Assembly (NCBI RefSeq): GCF_001718835.1
Contig: NZ_CP013442.1
Coordinates: 771,899-835,898 of the forward strand
Reading direction: 5' to 3'
Length of the DNA stretch: 64,000 bases
Source: Burkholderia cepacia
Lineage (GTDB): Bacteria; Pseudomonadota; Gammaproteobacteria; Burkholderiales; Burkholderiaceae
Part shown: one piece after another, positions 36,141 to 44,824 of the stretch
Layout of the letters: the number at the start of each line of letters is the position of its first letter
Numbering within the stretch: position 1 is the stretch's first letter
Made by a program: the position numbers and the translations under genes
The notes under the pieces: model-generated
Seen by the model: the letters and a program-made list of their open reading frames with translations, nothing else
Database searches by the model: none
What the model was told of the DNA's origin: nothing

Positions 36141-36530
36141 TCAGCGCAACGGCGTCGCCAGCTCGACCAGCACACCGTTGTTGTCGAGCACATAGCCGAC
36201 CTTTTGCCCCCAGGGCTTCTCGATCGGCGCCTTGACCGGCGTGGCGCCGTTGGCGACCGCGTGCGCGTAGGCCGCCTCGATCTCGCGGCTGACCAGCACC
36301 ACCTCGATGCCGGCAGGCATTTCGCCGGCCAGGTTCTTGCGGTACTGCACGGGCACGCTGGTCGCCGCGAGCTCGTCGCAGACGAACGCGAGCGTCGTGT
36401 CGCCGGTTTCCATTTCGGCATACTGATTGCTGTCATGCACGAAGCGGCGCGTCAGGCCGAAAGCCTGCTCGTAGAACGCCACCGTTTGCAACACATCGTT
36501 CGTATAGACGATTACATAGCCAAGCTGCAT
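36141..36530 (-). CDS. VOC (glyoxalase/bleomycin-resistance) family protein
   Basis: A 129-residue protein with the duplicated beta-alpha-beta-beta-beta fold: LGYVIVYTNDVLQTVAFYEQ, then EKPWGQKVGYVLDNNGVLVEL. Small VOC proteins in antibiotic clusters often sequester the product; the mitomycin-binding protein MRD and bleomycin-binding proteins belong here. The ATG at 36530 is preferred over a GTG one codon upstream because GAGG lies 7 bases before it and TGATG links it to the upstream stop. In an AHBA/mitosane-like cluster it is the best candidate for self-resistance by drug binding. A catalytic isomerase or dioxygenase role is the alternative. Confidence 0.8.
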   Translation of the reverse strand: MQLGYVIVYTNDVLQTVAFYEQAFGLTRRFVHDSNQYAEMETGDTTLAFVCDELAATSVPVQYRKNLAGEMPAGIEVVLVSREIEAAYAHAVANGATPVKAPIEKPWGQKVGYVLDNNGVLVELATPLR

Positions 36531-37321
36531 CACTTCACCTCGGGTGTGGAACGGTTTTCAAAAGCGGCGGGCGCCGCGCTTTCTCCGGACAGGGCGGCGA
36601 AGCCGTCCCGGTACGGGGGGAACGTGTGTACGCCGCTCACGAGCGGCTGGCATCCCCGGATCACGCCGCGCCCATGACCGAGCGGCTTGGTCAGGACGAT
36701 CGCGAGGAACATGCGCGTCGCGCCCAGACACTCGACGAGCCGGTCCGCGCGCGCGGCGCTGTCGGGCGCATCGCGCAGGATCGCCGTCACGGCTTGCGCA
36801 AAGGCGAGATCGGGCACGATCCACGCGTGCGATTCGCCGGCCGCGTCGCGGAACGCGAGCTTCACGAGATGCCGCTGGCGCGTCGTGCGCAGCAGCTCGA
36901 TACGCTCCGGCGTGGCCTCGATCAGGGCGGCGCTGCGCGCGCCGGCGAACGCGGCCGCGACGCTCGCGTCGCAGTGCGACGACAGCCAGGCCTCCAGCCG
37001 GGACGCGCCCCAGTCGCCGACGGCCTGCGCCGCGGGCAGCCATGCGACGCGCTCGCGATCCTCCGGGCGCCGGTCCGCGCCGCGGGACGGCGCCAGCCGG
37101 CAATGCACGGGGCGACCGTACGCGTAGCGCGGCGCGTCGCCGGCCACGTCGGCCAGGTACACGGGTTCGGGCCTCAGCCACCGGCCGTCTGGCGTCAACC
37201 CGGCCGCGCAGCCGTAAGTCGCGTCGACTTGGGTGATCGCGAGCGGCAGCAGCGTCACGTCCTCGCATCCGGCGGGATCGGCGTCGTGCGGTGCGCCTGC
37301 CGTCGTCATCGGTTCGTGCAT
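36530..37321 (-). CDS. Protein of unknown function in the biosynthetic operon
   Basis: A 263-residue soluble protein that I do not recognise with confidence. The N-terminal ITQVDATYGCAAGLTPDGRWLRPEP loosely recalls dual-OB-type proteins, whose members carry a similar G-x-C-x-A-G ... W-x-R-P pattern. Later motifs include YGRPVHCRL, RHLVKLAFRDAAG and KPLGHGRGVIRGC. The ATG at 37321 follows GAGG at the right distance and was preferred to a GTG at 37330. It is translationally coupled to the VOC gene (TGATG) and lies 10 bases after the methyltransferase stop. Confidence 0.6.
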   Translation of the reverse strand: MHEPMTTAGAPHDADPAGCEDVTLLPLAITQVDATYGCAAGLTPDGRWLRPEPVYLADVAGDAPRYAYGRPVHCRLAPSRGADRRPEDRERVAWLPAAQAVGDWGASRLEAWLSSHCDASVAAAFAGARSAALIEATPERIELLRTTRQRHLVKLAFRDAAGESHAWIVPDLAFAQAVTAILRDAPDSAARADRLVECLGATRMFLAIVLTKPLGHGRGVIRGCQPLVSGVHTFPPYRDGFAALSGESAAPAAFENRSTPEVK

Positions 37322-37331
37322 ATGGCGCACC

Positions 37332-38345
37332 TCATGGCGCCGACGCGCAGACCAGCGCGCCGGGAACGAGCGGGAACCGCCGGCTCGCGACGGCGGCGAA
37401 GCCGTGCCGCGCGAGCCGTTCGCACATGTCGCGGTCGGTCAGCGCGAACTCGGCGCCGACGCAGGCCCAGTCGACGGTCATCAGGTCAGCGGCGCTGAAG
37501 CAGGCGGGATCGAGAAACTGGTCGTAGACGACGAGCCGCGCGCCGCTGCGCAGCCCGCCGCGCAGCGCGTCCAGCAGCGCGTCGATCTCGCGGTCGCTCA
37601 GCAGGTGCAGCACGTTCGACACGATGGCGGCGTCGGCCGCGGCGATTTCGGTGCCCAGCGCCTGCGGCTGGGTGATGTCGTCCGCGACGAAGCGAAAGCG
37701 TTCGCGATCGGCCATGCCGGCGACGCGCGCATCGAAATGGGCCGCGACCGGGGGGCGGTCCACGACGCAATAGCGGGTGTGCGGCAGCAGCGCCGCCAGC
37801 TCGCCGGCGAGCGCGCCGTCCGCGCCGCCGATATCGAGGATGGCGCCATGGGCCGGCATCGCCGCGTAGCGGTAGACGTGCAGCGCGAGGGCGCGCGCGG
37901 AGGCCGCCATCGCCTGCTGATAGCAGGTCAGGAACGCCGCGTCGTCGATCTGTTCGAGCGGGCGCTCGGCCACGCCGGTCTCGAGCGCGGCGCGCAGCGA
38001 GCCGTGGTCGGCATGCCACCGGCGCAACCGCGATTCCATCGCCACGACCGGCAGCACGGCACGCGTCGCGGACGGCAGCGAATACGCGGCGCCGCTGCGC
38101 TCGAGCACGCCGACCGTCGCCAGCAGTTCGAGAAACCGCGCGAGCGGCGCGGCGCGCCAGCCGCTCGCCGCCGCGAGCGCCTCCGCCGTGGCCGGCGCCT
38201 GTTGCAGCCGCGCCAGTGCGCCGGTCTCCGTCAGCGTCATCAGGATGTCGCTGATCTTGTAGGCCATCGCCCAGAACATGGCGGGATTGCCCGACGGCGC
38301 GCGCAAGGCCGCATGGGCGTCGATCCGATGCTCGACGGCGCTCAT
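37332..38345 (-). CDS. SAM-dependent O-methyltransferase (COMT-like)
   Basis: A 337-residue enzyme. The N-terminal winged-helix dimerisation domain covers about residues 20-110 (GALARLQQAPATAEALAAAS). The Rossmann domain carries motif I AILDIGGADGALAGELA, an acidic VVDRPP after beta 2, and VSNVLHLLSDRE. The architecture is that of plant-type and antibiotic O-methyltransferases such as mitomycin MmcR. It probably methylates a phenol or hydroquinone oxygen of the aromatic core. Its start overlaps the ketosynthase stop (ATGA). Confidence 0.85.
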   Translation of the reverse strand: MSAVEHRIDAHAALRAPSGNPAMFWAMAYKISDILMTLTETGALARLQQAPATAEALAAASGWRAAPLARFLELLATVGVLERSGAAYSLPSATRAVLPVVAMESRLRRWHADHGSLRAALETGVAERPLEQIDDAAFLTCYQQAMAASARALALHVYRYAAMPAHGAILDIGGADGALAGELAALLPHTRYCVVDRPPVAAHFDARVAGMADRERFRFVADDITQPQALGTEIAAADAAIVSNVLHLLSDREIDALLDALRGGLRSGARLVVYDQFLDPACFSAADLMTVDWACVGAEFALTDRDMCERLARHGFAAVASRRFPLVPGALVCASAP

Positions 38346-40579
38346 TGCGCGTTCTCCGTGGCGGCGACGATCGCGACGAGCACGGTGCCGTCCGCGCCGG
38401 GCGCGACGATCGCCGACGTCGCGCCGCGCGCGATTGCGTCGTCGATCGCCAGCATCGACAGCGCGGCGCGCGGGTCCGGCAAGCCGTCACCGAGCGTCAG
38501 GCAGGCCGGCGCGTGGCCGCAGACATCCAGCGCGCGCGTGAGCAGCGGCAGGTAGCGGCCGGCCTCGTGCGCCGCGAGATAGACACGGTCCGGCGTGTAT
38601 TGCGCGAGATGGTGGCCGAGCCGTTCGGCAAGCGCCGGACGCGCGCCGTCGGCCGCGTCGCGACCGCTCAGCGTGCGCACGTCGAGCAGGCGCGCCAGCG
38701 CCCGCGCGCCACGCGCCTCGGCCCGCTCGGCGGTTTCCAACACCAGCGAACCGGCCGCGTCGGCCGGTTCAGCCCGCCCGGGCAGATGAGGCACGAGCGC
38801 CGCTTCGAGCGGATCCCATGCGTCGTAGCCGGCGACCAGCGCCGCGTCGGCCCGCTCGGCCCGAATCGACAACGCCGCGACTTCGAGCGCTTGAAGCCCC
38901 GAGCGACGCGAGCCCGTCAGCGTATAGGTCGTGCCGGTCAGACCGAAATGCCGGCACACGAGCGCGGCGCCGAGGTGGATGCCGTGGTCCAGCGACATGC
39001 TCGGCGTGATGGCCGCCGGATTCGTCCGCAAGCCGTCGCACATCACGCGGCTGGCTTCCGGGGAACCGCCGACGCAGCTCCCGAAGATCGCCGCGAAGCG
39101 ATCGTCCGGGCAGGGCAGCGCGTCCGGCGCGATGCCGGCGCGGCGCAGCGCGTCGGCGCTCGACGCGGCGGCAAGCTGGGCCGCGCGGTTCATGTAGTGG
39201 TAGTTGGATTCGACCGGGTAGTGGCGATAGATGTCAAACTCGCCGAGCCGCGCGGCCGGGCGCGGGCCGTCTTCGCCCACCGGCCGCCAGCAAAACCCGT
39301 CGGCCGCGATCGCGCCGCTGCCCGTGATCACGAGCAGCGCGTCCGCGCGCGGCGCGAATGCGTGGCGGCGCGGCTGCCCGTTTGCGGCCGACGACAGCGC
39401 GACGCTCGTATTCAAGCCGCCGCCGCCGCACGCGTTCGACAGGCCGAACGCGAACGCGTGGCGCACGCTCGCCGTGCCGACGGGGCGCAAGGCCAGCGCG
39501 TCGTCGTGGCGATCGAGGCCGGCGTTGCCGTGCACGAAGCCGTCGCGCATCTGCACGAGCGTGGCGATGACTTCGGTGATCGCGGCGGCGCCCGCGAGAT
39601 GCGTGGTGATCGATTTGGTCGAATTGACGAGCACCGGCTCGCCGATGCCGCGCAGTCGCGCGATCGCGCCGCATTCGATCGCGTCGATCATGCGGGTGCC
39701 GGGCGCGTGCGCGTTCACATAGTCGAGCTGCTCGCGGCCGCGCATGGCGTCGTCGAGCGCGAGCTGCATCGCGCGATACAGGCCGGAGCCGTCTTCGGCC
39801 AGCGTGATCGGCGCCGCGCCGCGGTCGCACACGCTGCCGAAGCCGTCGACCCAGCCGAGCGCGGGCGCATGGCCGGCCAGCGACGGCTCGGCCAGCACCA
39901 GTGCGGCGGCGCCTTCACCGAGGATTGCGCCGTCGCGATCGGGATGAAAAGGCGCAAGCCGGGTGCCGACGAAGCCGGCGCGCTCCGCGCCCCAGATCAT
40001 GCTGGGCTTGATGACTTCGACGCCGACCACGATCATCGCCTTGCACTTGCCGGCCCGCAGGAAATCCAGCGCGAGACCGATCGCGATGTTGCCGGACGCG
40101 CATGCGTTGCTGATCACGAAGCGCGGCCCGAGCACGCCGAAGCTCGCGCACAGGCGCTGCAGGAGCACGCCGTTCGGATAGGCGCCGAGCGCCGCGCGCG
40201 CCGCGTCGTCGATGGCCGACGACGTGTCGAGCGTCGCGTAGCACTGCTCGGCCGCATGGCTTTCGCCGCCCATCGTCGCGAGGATCACGCCGACGTCGTC
40301 GAGCGCGGACAGGTCGAGCCCGCTCGCGTCGATCGCCTGCGCCATCGCCGCGTGCGCCATCCGGAACGCCTTCTCCGGCCCGTCGAAGGCTGCGTCGCTC
40401 ACGAGGCCCGCGAGCGCCTTGCCGCGGGGAATCGGCATGCCGTCGAGCACGCCGACGCGCGCGCGCGCGTTCGACAGGGCGTCGGAGAAGCCCTCCAGCG
40501 TCGCGGCGACCGGGTTGACCACGCCGGCGCCCAGCACGGCGACGCCCGCCGCCTCGCTTGCGTTTCGCGCACTCAGCAT
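38342..40579 (-). CDS. Fused ketosynthase / chain-length-factor-like protein
   Basis: A 745-residue protein made of two thiolase-fold halves. The N-terminal half is a full ketosynthase: Cys160 in ISNACASGNIAIGLAL, His291 in VNAHAPGT, Lys322 and His327 in NSTKSITTHLAGAAA. The C-terminal half (from about residue 400) has FGSCVGGSPEASR and LTGSRRSGLQALEVAAL, where the catalytic Cys is Ser or Arg, and the His motifs are missing, as in a chain-length factor. Together this looks like KS-alpha and KS-beta of a type II system joined in one chain. It implies carbon-carbon extension of a carrier-bound substrate. Overlaps the upstream gene by 7 bases. Confidence 0.8.
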   Translation of the reverse strand: MLSARNASEAAGVAVLGAGVVNPVAATLEGFSDALSNARARVGVLDGMPIPRGKALAGLVSDAAFDGPEKAFRMAHAAMAQAIDASGLDLSALDDVGVILATMGGESHAAEQCYATLDTSSAIDDAARAALGAYPNGVLLQRLCASFGVLGPRFVISNACASGNIAIGLALDFLRAGKCKAMIVVGVEVIKPSMIWGAERAGFVGTRLAPFHPDRDGAILGEGAAALVLAEPSLAGHAPALGWVDGFGSVCDRGAAPITLAEDGSGLYRAMQLALDDAMRGREQLDYVNAHAPGTRMIDAIECGAIARLRGIGEPVLVNSTKSITTHLAGAAAITEVIATLVQMRDGFVHGNAGLDRHDDALALRPVGTASVRHAFAFGLSNACGGGGLNTSVALSSAANGQPRRHAFAPRADALLVITGSGAIAADGFCWRPVGEDGPRPAARLGEFDIYRHYPVESNYHYMNRAAQLAAASSADALRRAGIAPDALPCPDDRFAAIFGSCVGGSPEASRVMCDGLRTNPAAITPSMSLDHGIHLGAALVCRHFGLTGTTYTLTGSRRSGLQALEVAALSIRAERADAALVAGYDAWDPLEAALVPHLPGRAEPADAAGSLVLETAERAEARGARALARLLDVRTLSGRDAADGARPALAERLGHHLAQYTPDRVYLAAHEAGRYLPLLTRALDVCGHAPACLTLGDGLPDPRAALSMLAIDDAIARGATSAIVAPGADGTVLVAIVAATENAQ

Positions 40580-41310
40580 GGCTTGACCGCCACGATCACG
40601 CAGTTCAGCAATTCAGCCGGCGCCATCTTGACCACGGTGGCCGGCGGGAAGCCCGCCGCGTCGAGGCATTCGAGCCAGTAGTCGACCGGCACCGGCATCT
40701 CGCCGTCGGCGCGCAGAAACTTCGGCATCAATTCGATCTGCAGCAGCATCCGCGCCAGTCCCGCGGTGCGCAGGTAGTGCATCGCCTTGTCCGACAGCAG
40801 CGAGAACATGTCCGCGACCCACGCGGGATCGTCAGGCCCCCCCATCGTCCGGCAGTGCTGGTCGCCATAGATGAACTTGCCGCCCGGTCGCAGCACGCGC
40901 ATCACTTCACGCGCGCAGATCCGCTTCTCGTCGTGGGTCAGGTGGTGCAGCGCATAGTTGGACACCACTGCGTCGACGGAGCCGTCCGGCAGGTCGATCG
41001 CGTGCGCCGAGCCGACGATGCACGCGACGTCCTGTTGGCCGTCGAATTTCGTCCGCAGCATGTCGAGCATCGGCTCGGCCGGGTCGAGCGCGATCAGTTG
41101 CGCGTCGGGCCTGGCCGTCGCGGCCGCCTTCAGCAGGTTGCCCGTGCCCGCGCCGAGATCGAGGATGCGGCCGGCATCGACCGGGAGGTGGCGCACGATT
41201 TCCGCGAACAGATCGTGCATCTGCGGCACCTTGGCCATGATGGCGTCATAGGAGCCAGCCAGATCCTTCCAGTGCGTGTCGCGATGATCGAGGGTTGTCG
41301 ACATGAGCAT
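40573..41310 (-). CDS. Class I SAM-dependent methyltransferase (UbiE-like)
   Basis: A 245-residue protein. Motif I is RILDLGAGTGNLLKAAA, then LIALDPAEPMLDML and LPDGSVDAVVSNYALHHL, the UbiE/MenG group layout with an intact SAM pocket. C-, N- or O-methylation cannot be told apart. A second ATG lies at 41304. It is the first gene of the long run of overlapping minus-strand genes; a 233-base AT-rich gap (41311-41543) separates it from carrier protein 2 and may hold an internal promoter. Confidence 0.85.
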   Translation of the reverse strand: MLMSTTLDHRDTHWKDLAGSYDAIMAKVPQMHDLFAEIVRHLPVDAGRILDLGAGTGNLLKAAATARPDAQLIALDPAEPMLDMLRTKFDGQQDVACIVGSAHAIDLPDGSVDAVVSNYALHHLTHDEKRICAREVMRVLRPGGKFIYGDQHCRTMGGPDDPAWVADMFSLLSDKAMHYLRTAGLARMLLQIELMPKFLRADGEMPVPVDYWLECLDAAGFPPATVVKMAPAELLNCVIVAVKPC

Positions 41311-41543
41311 TCCAGTTTAGAGAGGAGACCAACGAGTCGAATTGCGCAACCGATTGCCGAAGCCAGCCGAATCCGGGATCGATGCCATTTTTGTAAATGA
41401 CCGGCTGGATCGAGTGTGCGGGAATCGGTTGCCGCTTCAAATGGGCAGATTCAATTTAAATGGGCGAGCGGCATCGCAATTCCGAATGAACCGGAATTGA
41501 ACAGGTAATCGTCGATTATTTCGCCGGACGCGCGATCGCGCGC

Positions 41544-41807
41544 CTAGCCGATCGTCGAGGCGGCTTGCTTATCCGTGATATATCGCGCGAGCACCTCGAA
41601 CGAATCCAGCAGATTCGCGGACAGATCGTCCGGGTCTATTTCGATGCCGTATTTCGCCTCGACGCCGATGCTGATTTCCAGCATCGAGACGGAATCGATG
41701 GACAGGGCGGCAAGAAGCCCATCGGGCGGCAAGGTCTCCGCCCGGCAATGCAGTCGCAGCGCGCGTATATACAGCCCACGAAGCTGCAAATCAAGGCTCT
41801 CGGCCAT
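41544..41807 (-). CDS. Acyl carrier protein 2
   Basis: An 87-residue acidic protein. The phosphopantetheine site is ALSIDSVSMLEI (Ser39), followed by GVEAKYGIEIDPDDL as in acyl carrier proteins. It is the promoter-proximal minus-strand gene and lies close to the ketosynthase fusion, so it may serve chain extension, whereas carrier 1 is coupled to the AMP ligase. Confidence 0.88.
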   Translation of the reverse strand: MAESLDLQLRGLYIRALRLHCRAETLPPDGLLAALSIDSVSMLEISIGVEAKYGIEIDPDDLSANLLDSFEVLARYITDKQAASTIG

Positions 41808-42209
41808 TATCCCTCCTCAGGCAAGCACGCGTCCGTCGTCCAGCCGGACGCGGACGGTTCTCTCAGTCATTTGTCTATATATATGGCGGATCAGGACAGG
41901 ATTAATTCTCCGTCATCCTGGATTTCACCGGTTCATCACGAATTTCATTGATGTGCCTGTGAATTATATTCATGCGCTGTTATTATTCGCAACCAGAATT
42001 TGCAATCCCGTATCGGCGGAATAGTAAATACAAGACGAATCCGTGCTGACTTTTTAAATCAAAGAAACAATCAAATAAAATGCAGCGAAAGATGCAACAT
42101 AGCGATCGGGCACGCCCCGTTCGCGCGAACGGACGTCTCTTTCAAGCGTCGTCTGCCTGACGGATCCACCTTTAGAACGATCGACTGCCGCCGTGCCGGC
42201 AAGACTGCT
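41808..42209. promoter_or_regulatory. Divergent promoter region of the biosynthetic cluster
   Basis: About 400 bases between carrier protein 2 (minus) and the transglutaminase-like gene (plus). It is much more AT-rich than the cluster genes, notably 41865-42080 (TATATATATGG, TTTTTAAATC). Both operons must start here or nearby. No lux-box-like palindrome or dedicated regulator gene is evident in the cluster. Confidence 0.55.
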
Positions 42210-43169
42210 ATGCGAAATACCACTGACCTTACTCAGGAATTGCTCGGCCTGATCACGGCGATTCCGGCAAGCGTGCGGCGCTTCGACACGGACGCCGACA
42301 CTGCCGCGCGCCACTACGGCACGCCTCCCGCGATGCTCGACGACCTGACGCGGCGCGGCCTGCCGTGCGCGGGCGCCGAGGGCGCGCGCCGCTACGACCC
42401 GTTCGATCTGTCGAACCTTGCGCTGCACCTCGGGCTGCCGTCGATCCAGCGTCTGGCGATGCGGACGTGGGCGCGAGCGCTGCAGCTGGCGGCGAGCCAC
42501 CGGATCGATGCCGCCACCGTGAAGGTCCTTCCGATCGGCGCGGACAGCGCGACGGCCGATCCGCTCGAGGTGCTGCACGTGCCGATCGCGGAGCACGCCC
42601 GTTACGCGGAGGGCCCGGTGAAGGCGCTGCTGGATGCGTGGGCCGGCTATCGCTTCTTCATGTTGCCGGAAGCGTGCCGGTGGGACGTCGGCTTCATCGA
42701 GCAGCATCGCGTCTGCGAATGCGGCGGCGCGTCGAAGCGCATGCTGCAGCAGGCCCACGAGCAGGGCCTCGACGCTCGGCAATGCTTCGGACTGCTGCTG
42801 GCCGCGCCGTTCTCGACCGGGCACTACTGGACCGAGTTCCGCATCGACGGCGAATGGGTCGCGTTCGACCCGCTGCTGCTGGACATGCTGCATGCCGCAT
42901 GCCGGCTCGATCCCGCCGCGTGGCCCGCGCATCGGAGCAACGGCGCGGTGCTGCACCGGCTGTGCGTGATCGACCGCTACGACGCGCACGGCGCGCCGGT
43001 GCTTGATCGCTACGTCGACGAGCCGTATGTGAGCCAGCCGCTCGTGATCATGGACGGCCAGGCGCTGGCGGTCTCGCTGCCGACCGCATTCGGCACGCCC
43101 CGGCCGGCCGGCGACGAAGCGCCGTCGCCGCTGCATGCGCCGGCGGGCGCCCCGTCCATCGGCGCCTGA
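42210..43169 (+). CDS. Transglutaminase-like protein
   Basis: A 319-residue protein. The C-terminal half carries a papain-like triad in transglutaminase order: Cys192 in ARQCFGLLL, His205 in TGHYWTEFRIDGEW and Asp220 in WVAFDPLLL. Such proteins can hydrolyse or form amides; in antibiotic pathways transglutaminase homologues such as AdmF join carrier-bound acyl groups to amines. Here it could form an amide between the AHBA amine and an acyl chain, or release product from a carrier. The ATG at 42210 was preferred because the longer upstream frame runs through the AT-rich promoter region. It is the first gene of the plus-strand operon. Confidence 0.65.
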   Translation: MRNTTDLTQELLGLITAIPASVRRFDTDADTAARHYGTPPAMLDDLTRRGLPCAGAEGARRYDPFDLSNLALHLGLPSIQRLAMRTWARALQLAASHRIDAATVKVLPIGADSATADPLEVLHVPIAEHARYAEGPVKALLDAWAGYRFFMLPEACRWDVGFIEQHRVCECGGASKRMLQQAHEQGLDARQCFGLLLAAPFSTGHYWTEFRIDGEWVAFDPLLLDMLHAACRLDPAAWPAHRSNGAVLHRLCVIDRYDAHGAPVLDRYVDEPYVSQPLVIMDGQALAVSLPTAFGTPRPAGDEAPSPLHAPAGAPSIGA

Positions 43170-43217
43170 CGGGTCGCGCCCCGTCGCGATACCGGCACGT
43201 CAACTTCGGATAGACAC

Positions 43218-43961
43218 ATGTTCGATCTCCACGGAAAAATCTGCCTCGTCACCGGCGCCTCGGGTTACCTCGGCGCACAGATCTGCAGCGCGCTCGCCGC
43301 GCAGGGCGCGACGGTCGTCGCCTGCCATTTCACGCACCCCGAAGGGCTCGACGCGGCACGCGCGGACGCAGCGGTCGCGACGCGAATCCATTCGGTCCGG
43401 CTCGACGTCACGCGCGCCGACGACGTCACGGCCACCATCGGCGAGATACTGAAATCGCATGGCCGGATCGACGTGCTCGTCTACGCGGCCGGCGCCACGT
43501 TGCGCAAATCGGCGTTGCTGACCGGGCAAGACGACTGCGATCGCCTGCTCGACCTGAACTTCAAGGCGGTCGCCCAGATGTGCCGCGGCGTGCTGCGCCC
43601 GATGTTCCGGCAGCGCAGCGGCCGCATCGTGATGATCGGCTCGACGGCCGGCGAGCGCGGGCTGGCCGGGCAGGGCGTGTACGCGGCGTCGAAGGCGGCG
43701 CTGCACGCCTATGCGCGCTCGCTCGCGCAGGAAGCCGGCGGCCACGGGATCACGGTGAACGTCGTCGCGCCCGGCGCGTTGTCGAGCGCCGGCCAGTCGC
43801 ACTACACCGAGCAGGACGAGGCGCGCGTGAAGGAGCAGATCGGCCTGCGCCGGCTCGGCAACGCGCGCGAAGTGGCGGCCGCCGTCGTGTTTCTTGCGTC
43901 CGACGAGGCGTCCTACGTCAGCGGCGCGGTGGTGCCGGTCGACGGCGCGGCGCGCTTCTGA
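43218..43961 (+). CDS. Short-chain dehydrogenase/reductase (FabG-like ketoreductase)
   Basis: A 247-residue SDR. The NADP site is CLVTGASGYLGAQIC, VYAAGA follows beta 4, the catalytic Ser is in VMIGSTAGERG and Tyr/Lys in VYAASKAALHAY. The C-terminal EVAAAVVFLASDEASYVSG fits 3-oxoacyl-ACP reductases. With the KS fusion and carriers it could reduce a beta-keto intermediate; otherwise it may act on a sugar or quinone. Its TGA overlaps the next ATG (TGATG). Confidence 0.85.
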   Translation: MFDLHGKICLVTGASGYLGAQICSALAAQGATVVACHFTHPEGLDAARADAAVATRIHSVRLDVTRADDVTATIGEILKSHGRIDVLVYAAGATLRKSALLTGQDDCDRLLDLNFKAVAQMCRGVLRPMFRQRSGRIVMIGSTAGERGLAGQGVYAASKAALHAYARSLAQEAGGHGITVNVVAPGALSSAGQSHYTEQDEARVKEQIGLRRLGNAREVAAAVVFLASDEASYVSGAVVPVDGAARF

Positions 43962-44824
43962 TGGTGCGGCTCGGCATCGACATCGGCGGCAGCAAGATCG
44001 CGCTGGCCGCGCGCGACGGCTCGCACACGCTGTTCGAGCACCGCGTCGGGCTGGACACGCATCCCGCGCCGGACGAGGTGCTGGCGGCGCTTGCCGCGTA
44101 TCTCGAGCGGCAATGCGCCGTCCATGGCCGGCCCGCCACGATCGCGATTGCCAGCGCCCCGAACCTGGACCGCGACGGCCGGGTCGAGCGCTGGCCGAAT
44201 CGTCCCGCGTGGGAGGGCGCGCCGGTCGTCGCGACGCTCGCGCCGTTCGCGCGCGAGCGGATCGTGTGGTGCGATGACGGCACGGCGGCGACGCTTGCCG
44301 ACGCGTGGACGCTCGGCGCGCGCAACCTGGTTCATTTCTCGCTCGGCACCGGCGTCGGCGGCGGGATCTGCGTCGACGGCAGCGTGCTGCGCGACCGCGA
44401 GCTCGGCCATCTGCTCGTGCATCCGCATGGCGCACCGTGCAGTTGCGGTCGGCACGGCTGCCTGCAGGCCTACGCATCCGGCCGCGCGTTCGAGCGCCTC
44501 GCCGAGCGGCACCCGGCCGATGTCGCCGCGGCGCGCTGGCTCGACGGCGCGGCCGACGCGCTCGCCGCATGCAGCGCCAATCTCGTCGAGCTGTTCCACA
44601 GCACCTGCATCACGCTGAGCGGCGGGCTCGTGCATCGCTTTCCCGCGCTGCCCGACGCCGTCGCGCGCGCGCTCGGCGCGACCTTCCTCAAGCGACCGCT
44701 CGCGATGCCCGAGATCCGGCTGTCGCCGTACGGCGGCGACGCGCCGTTGCAGGGTGCGCTGGCGCTGGCCGCCGCGCCGGACGCCGAGCAACGGGCCGCC
44801 TGCCGGCACTGGCGCGCGGCATGA
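43961..44824 (+). CDS. ROK family sugar kinase (RifN-like)
   Basis: A 287-residue kinase. The N-terminal phosphate loop is LGIDIGGSKIALAARD, the second glycine motif FSLGTGVGGGICVDG, and the ROK zinc motif HPHGAPCSCGRHGCLQAYASG (split for length) contains the CxCGxxGC pattern. In AHBA pathways the ROK kinase RifN phosphorylates kanosamine to kanosamine-6-phosphate; its presence completes the rifJ/K/L/M/N set here. Glucokinase or N-acetylmannosamine kinase activity is the alternative. It is coupled to its neighbours at both ends. Confidence 0.85.
   Translation: MVRLGIDIGGSKIALAARDGSHTLFEHRVGLDTHPAPDEVLAALAAYLERQCAVHGRPATIAIASAPNLDRDGRVERWPNRPAWEGAPVVATLAPFARERIVWCDDGTAATLADAWTLGARNLVHFSLGTGVGGGICVDGSVLRDRELGHLLVHPHGAPCSCGRHGCLQAYASGRAFERLAERHPADVAAARWLDGAADALAACSANLVELFHSTCITLSGGLVHRFPALPDAVARALGATFLKRPLAMPEIRLSPYGGDAPLQGALALAAAPDAEQRAACRHWRAA

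Noticed and set aside
41808..42209. A lux-box type quorum-sensing operator in the cluster promoter region
   Set aside because: I looked for a CTGT-N10-ACAG-like palindrome and found none convincing.
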